NCBI GenBank assembly: GCA_902385025.1
Contig: CABMDX010000046.1
Location: 1-26,754 of the forward strand
Direction: 5' to 3'
Length of the DNA stretch: 26,754 nucleotides
Source of the DNA: an uncultured archaeon
GTDB taxonomy: Archaea > Halobacteriota > Methanosarcinia > Methanotrichales > Methanotrichaceae
A model generated the notes under the pieces. That model worked only from the letters and a program-made list of their open reading frames with translations. It made no database searches and was not told where the DNA came from. This document shows positions 24,123 through 26,754 of the stretch, piece after piece (the stretch's first letter is position 1; every line of letters starts with the position of its first letter). Both the position numbers and the translations under genes were made by a program.

Positions 24123-25079
24123 ATGACGGAGGATCTCAAAGCAGTCTACAGCAGGGCTCCTGGAATCTTCCAGAAGCTAGAGCACGAAATCGATAAAGTT
24201 ATGGTCGGCCAGAAGGTGGCCATCGAGCAGCTTCTGGTGGCCATTCTGGCCGGAGGCCATGCTCTTTTGGAGAGTAATCCGGGCCTTGCCAAGACGCTGC
24301 TGGTGAAGACCACGGCTTCCTGCATGGGCCTTGACTACAGCCGGATTCAGTGCACCCCGGATTTGATGCCTGCCGACATCACAGGCACCACCATTATCGA
24401 GGAGGCGAGCGGAGCCAAGAAGTTCCGTTTCGAGCCCGGACCGGTCTTTGCCAACATCGTCCTGGCAGATGAGATCAACAGGGCATCCCCCAAGACCCAG
24501 AGCGCCCTTCTGGAGGCCATGCAGGAAAAGCAGGTAACGGTAGGAAACAGGACCTATGCCCTGGAAAAGCCGTTCTTCATACTGGCCACACAAAATCCAA
24601 TTGAGATGGAAGGCACCTTTCCCCTGCCAGAAGCGCAGCTCGACCGATTTCTGCTCAAGATCTTCATGGAGTATCCCTCCCAGGAGGAGGAGATGGAGAT
24701 CCTGGAAAGATATACCAAACGCAGTGAGCCTACGGTGGAGACTGTGGTAAGCAGAGAAGAAGTGATCGCACTGCAGAAGCTTTGCCGGGATATACCTGTC
24801 TCCGACGAGCTGAAGAAGGCGGCAGTCAGCCTCGTCCTTGCCACCCGCCACTGGGAAGGCGTCCAGTATGGGGCAAGCCCCAGAGCCTCCATCGGCCTTG
24901 GCAGAGAGTACAAGGCCAGAGCCTTCCTGGAGGGCAGAAACTATGTCTCCAAAGAGGATCTGCATGTCATGGCCTATCCAGTCCTGCGGCACAGAATAAT
25001 CCTGGGATTCGAGGCGGAGCGCAAGGGTCTGACACGCGATCAGGTTGTAGGAGACATTCTCAAGAGCCTGTCGATGTAA
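24123..25079 (+). CDS. MoxR family AAA+ ATPase
   Basis: This 318-residue cytoplasmic AAA+ ATPase of the MoxR family acts as a chaperone-like remodeller, often for maturation of metal enzymes or complexes with von Willebrand A proteins. Walker A is SNPGLAKTLL (K57), a common archaeal form with Ala for Gly. Walker B is IVLADEINRASPKTQ, followed by LLEAMQEKQVTVG, sensor 1 ATQNPIEMEGTFPLPEAQLD and a C-terminal lid with ASPRASIGL. A good AAGGAG precedes the ATG. It is the first gene of an operon with the DUF58 gene (15 bases downstream) and LarA. Confidence 0.95.
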   Translation: MTEDLKAVYSRAPGIFQKLEHEIDKVMVGQKVAIEQLLVAILAGGHALLESNPGLAKTLLVKTTASCMGLDYSRIQCTPDLMPADITGTTIIEEASGAKKFRFEPGPVFANIVLADEINRASPKTQSALLEAMQEKQVTVGNRTYALEKPFFILATQNPIEMEGTFPLPEAQLDRFLLKIFMEYPSQEEEMEILERYTKRSEPTVETVVSREEVIALQKLCRDIPVSDELKKAAVSLVLATRHWEGVQYGASPRASIGLGREYKARAFLEGRNYVSKEDLHVMAYPVLRHRIILGFEAERKGLTRDQVVGDILKSLSM

Positions 25080-25094
25080 TTTGGGATAAAAAGC

Positions 25095-25952
25095 ATGGAC
25101 ACTGAGTTCTTCAAAGAGCTGGAGAGGTTCTCCCTATTCGTCAAGAAGCGGGTTTCAACCGCCTACAGCGGCGGAAGGAAGTCGCTGCGCCTCGGCCACG
25201 GCATAAGTCCTGTGGGCTACCGGGAGTATCGCAAAGGGGACGATTTCAAGCTGGTGGACTGGAAGGTCTATGGACGGACGGAAAAGCTCTATATTCGGGA
25301 GCATGAGGAAGAGCGCAGTCTCGTTGTCCATATTCTCCTGGACGGCAGCGGCAGCATGGGCTACGAGGGAAAGTTCGCCTATGCCTCTAGGCTTGCAGCC
25401 GGCTTTGCGTATCTTGCGACCCTTGAGAACGAGAAATATGCCTTATCGCTCTTTTGCAGGAAATTCTATCCTGGAGAGCCCAAGCGCGGGCGCAGAAATC
25501 TGTTTCAGTCCATCGAGGAGCTGGACAATATCATTCCCCGCGGCGGAACGAACCTGAAGCTGATGGCGGACCAGTTTGAGTCTCAGACCAAAACCACAAG
25601 CCTGGTGGTGTTGATCTCAGATTTCCTGGAGGGGACTGAAGATGCAGTCTCCAGCATCTACCGGCTCTCAGGACATGAGCTTGTGGTGATCTCCGTTCAG
25701 GCGCCCGAGGAGGCAACGCTTGCCTTTGGAGGAGACGTGAAGTTTGTGGATATGGAGACGCGCCAGCCTCTCATTACCCGTGTGACTGAAGGAGAGCGAA
25801 AGGAATATCTAAGGAAGATGTCAGAGCATAACGATCGCATTCGAGCGGCATGCAGCCGGGTAGGGGCGGACTATTTCATCTTCAGAACGGATAAGCCCGT
25901 CTTCGAAGCCTTCTCGGACATGCTCTCAAAAGCTATAGTTTACAAGGCATAA
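25095..25952 (+). CDS. DUF58 domain protein (vWA-like)
   Basis: The protein has 285 residues. The DUF58 signature YREYRKGDDFKLVDWKVYGR lies at 42-61, followed by TEKLYIREHEEE. A von Willebrand A-like fold begins at about residue 75 with the metal-site motif DGSGSMG (83-89) and continues with a threonine in PRGGTNLKL and ISDFLEG. No membrane segment or signal peptide is present, unlike longer DUF58 proteins. Family members are regular partners of MoxR ATPases and are thought to be the adaptor linking the ATPase to its client. Only two bases separate its stop from the LarA start. Confidence 0.93.
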   Translation: MDTEFFKELERFSLFVKKRVSTAYSGGRKSLRLGHGISPVGYREYRKGDDFKLVDWKVYGRTEKLYIREHEEERSLVVHILLDGSGSMGYEGKFAYASRLAAGFAYLATLENEKYALSLFCRKFYPGEPKRGRRNLFQSIEELDNIIPRGGTNLKLMADQFESQTKTTSLVVLISDFLEGTEDAVSSIYRLSGHELVVISVQAPEEATLAFGGDVKFVDMETRQPLITRVTEGERKEYLRKMSEHNDRIRAACSRVGADYFIFRTDKPVFEAFSDMLSKAIVYKA

Positions 25953-25954
25953 AG

Positions 25955-26754
25955 ATGAAGCTTGGTTTTGGTCAGGGATTTCTGGATCTGGATGTGGGGG
26001 ATGGGGCAGAGGTTGTGCTCCCAAGAGAGCTTCCTGCAGCCGGCCCAGGTGAAATTGAAGGGTCTTTGGAGCATCCCGTCAGCTCTTCTGGCTGTCTGGA
26101 TGATTTTAAGGGCTCGCGTTCGGCCTCGATTCTGGTCAGCGACATCACCAGGCCCGCGCCCACGCATCTGCTTTTGCCGCCCCTGGTCAAAAGGCTTAGA
26201 GAGCTGGGAATAAACGACCTGATGGTTATCTTCGCCCTGGGAACTCACCGGCGCATGACCGAGGCTGAAGAAAATCTGCTGCTTGGTGAGAATGCTAACC
26301 TCGCCCGCATGCAGCACGATCCCAGGGCATGCGTATCTCTGGGCAGCACAGCGCAGGGAACGCCTGTGGAGATCCTGGAGACGGCTGCATCCTCGGATCT
26401 GATAATCGCCACAGGAAATATCGAATATCACTACTATGCAGGATACAGCGGCGGGGCCAAGGCGGTATTGCCAGGCATAAGCTCAGAGCGTTCTGTGATC
26501 AAGAACCACGAGCTCATGAGAGACCCGCGCTCCACGACTGGAAGGCTGGACAGCCCGGTGCGGCTGGATATGGAGGATGCTGCAAAATTGGCAGGCCTCG
26601 ATTTTATTTTGAATGTTGTCCTAAACAGCAAAAAAGAGATCGTACAGTCGGTGGCAGGCGACTATGTCCAGGCTCATAAGATTGGAGCCGCCACGGTGGA
26701 TCAGATGTACCGGCGGCCCGTCGAGCCGGTGGAGATAGTCGTGACCTCTGCAGG
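25955..26754 (+). CDS. larA: Nickel-dependent lactate racemase (LarA) family protein, 3' truncated by the window
   Basis: The frame runs from ATG 25955 to the window edge (266 complete codons; full LarA is about 425). LarA racemises lactate or related 2-hydroxy acids with a nickel-pincer (NPN) cofactor. Visible residues match LarA: SDITRPAPT (R66), GTHRRMT (H98), HYYAGYSGGAKAVLPG (H159, cofactor-binding K169) and KNHELMRD (H185). The spacings H159-K169 (10) and K169-H185 (16) equal those of Lactobacillus LarA (174, 184, 200). Start is fixed by the two-base gap after the DUF58 stop, implying translational coupling. Substrate is uncertain because many LarA homologues act on other 2-hydroxy acids. 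Cofactor genes larB, larC and larE are not in the window. Confidence 0.93.
   Translation, partial: MKLGFGQGFLDLDVGDGAEVVLPRELPAAGPGEIEGSLEHPVSSSGCLDDFKGSRSASILVSDITRPAPTHLLLPPLVKRLRELGINDLMVIFALGTHRRMTEAEENLLLGENANLARMQHDPRACVSLGSTAQGTPVEILETAASSDLIIATGNIEYHYYAGYSGGAKAVLPGISSERSVIKNHELMRDPRSTTGRLDSPVRLDMEDAAKLAGLDFILNVVLNSKKEIVQSVAGDYVQAHKIGAATVDQMYRRPVEPVEIVVTSA

Noticed and set aside
24177..24992. Long 271-codon frame on the minus strand
   Set aside because: It lies wholly inside the MoxR gene, has no family features, and the sense-strand frame has clear AAA+ motifs.

Overview
The window looks like a stretch of a methanogenic archaeon's chromosome, most likely a Methanothrix (Methanosaeta)-type organism. 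I infer this from the gene content. There is a Tfx-type regulator, an archaeal ADH synthase of the MJ0400 type, a DadD-type SAH/5'-deoxyadenosine deaminase, and a tRNA-Ser carrying an archaeal intron with a bulge-helix-bulge splice structure. TATA-like promoters and leaderless starts also occur, and many proteins are secreted TPR or HEAT repeat proteins. No rRNA, CRISPR array or transposase was seen.

Layout. (1) 1-900: the end of a possible partial frame, then a GxxExxY-family gene bracketed by an inverted pair of 28-base repeats. (2) 896-7620, all minus strand: a sugar-nucleotide epimerase and a cluster of secreted repeat proteins. The cluster holds four paralogous TPR proteins, one membrane-anchored HEAT protein with 12 repeats, and an acylphosphatase-like domain fused to 16 regular heptads. 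(3) 7988-10396, minus: glmS with a TTG start, and a small putative zinc protein. (4) 10514-14709, minus: a cation diffusion facilitator overlapping by ATGA a 1101-residue CHAT-like/STAND/TPR protein whose CHAT dyad appears lost. (5) 14773-18497: a YjbQ-family protein, an exported protein, a Tfx-family regulator divergent from a second epimerase, and a membrane-anchored double rhodanese without active-site cysteines. (6) 18661-20459, plus: an ADH synthase gene interrupted by one in-frame UGA where glycine is expected, then an exported COG1361-like membrane protein. (7) 20506-21952: the deaminase (minus) and the tRNA-Ser(UGA) gene (plus). The open frame of the deaminase runs into the tRNA, so its true start must lie further in. 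(8) 22053-23741, minus: a secreted GH17-like glycoside hydrolase with six fascin-like repeats. (9) 24123-26754, plus: a MoxR - DUF58 - LarA operon running off the right edge.

How the genes may work together. GlmS and the two epimerases fit nucleotide-sugar and surface-glycan supply. The secreted TPR/HEAT/GH17 proteins fit envelope or sheath functions. The ADH synthase belongs to archaeal aromatic biosynthesis, and the deaminase to SAM by-product recycling. The best candidates for something undescribed are the CDF-coupled pseudo-CHAT/STAND protein, the secreted TPR/HEAT/heptad array, and the MoxR-DUF58-LarA operon. All functional proposals for these are inference. All family calls rest on reading motifs by eye; no database search was run.
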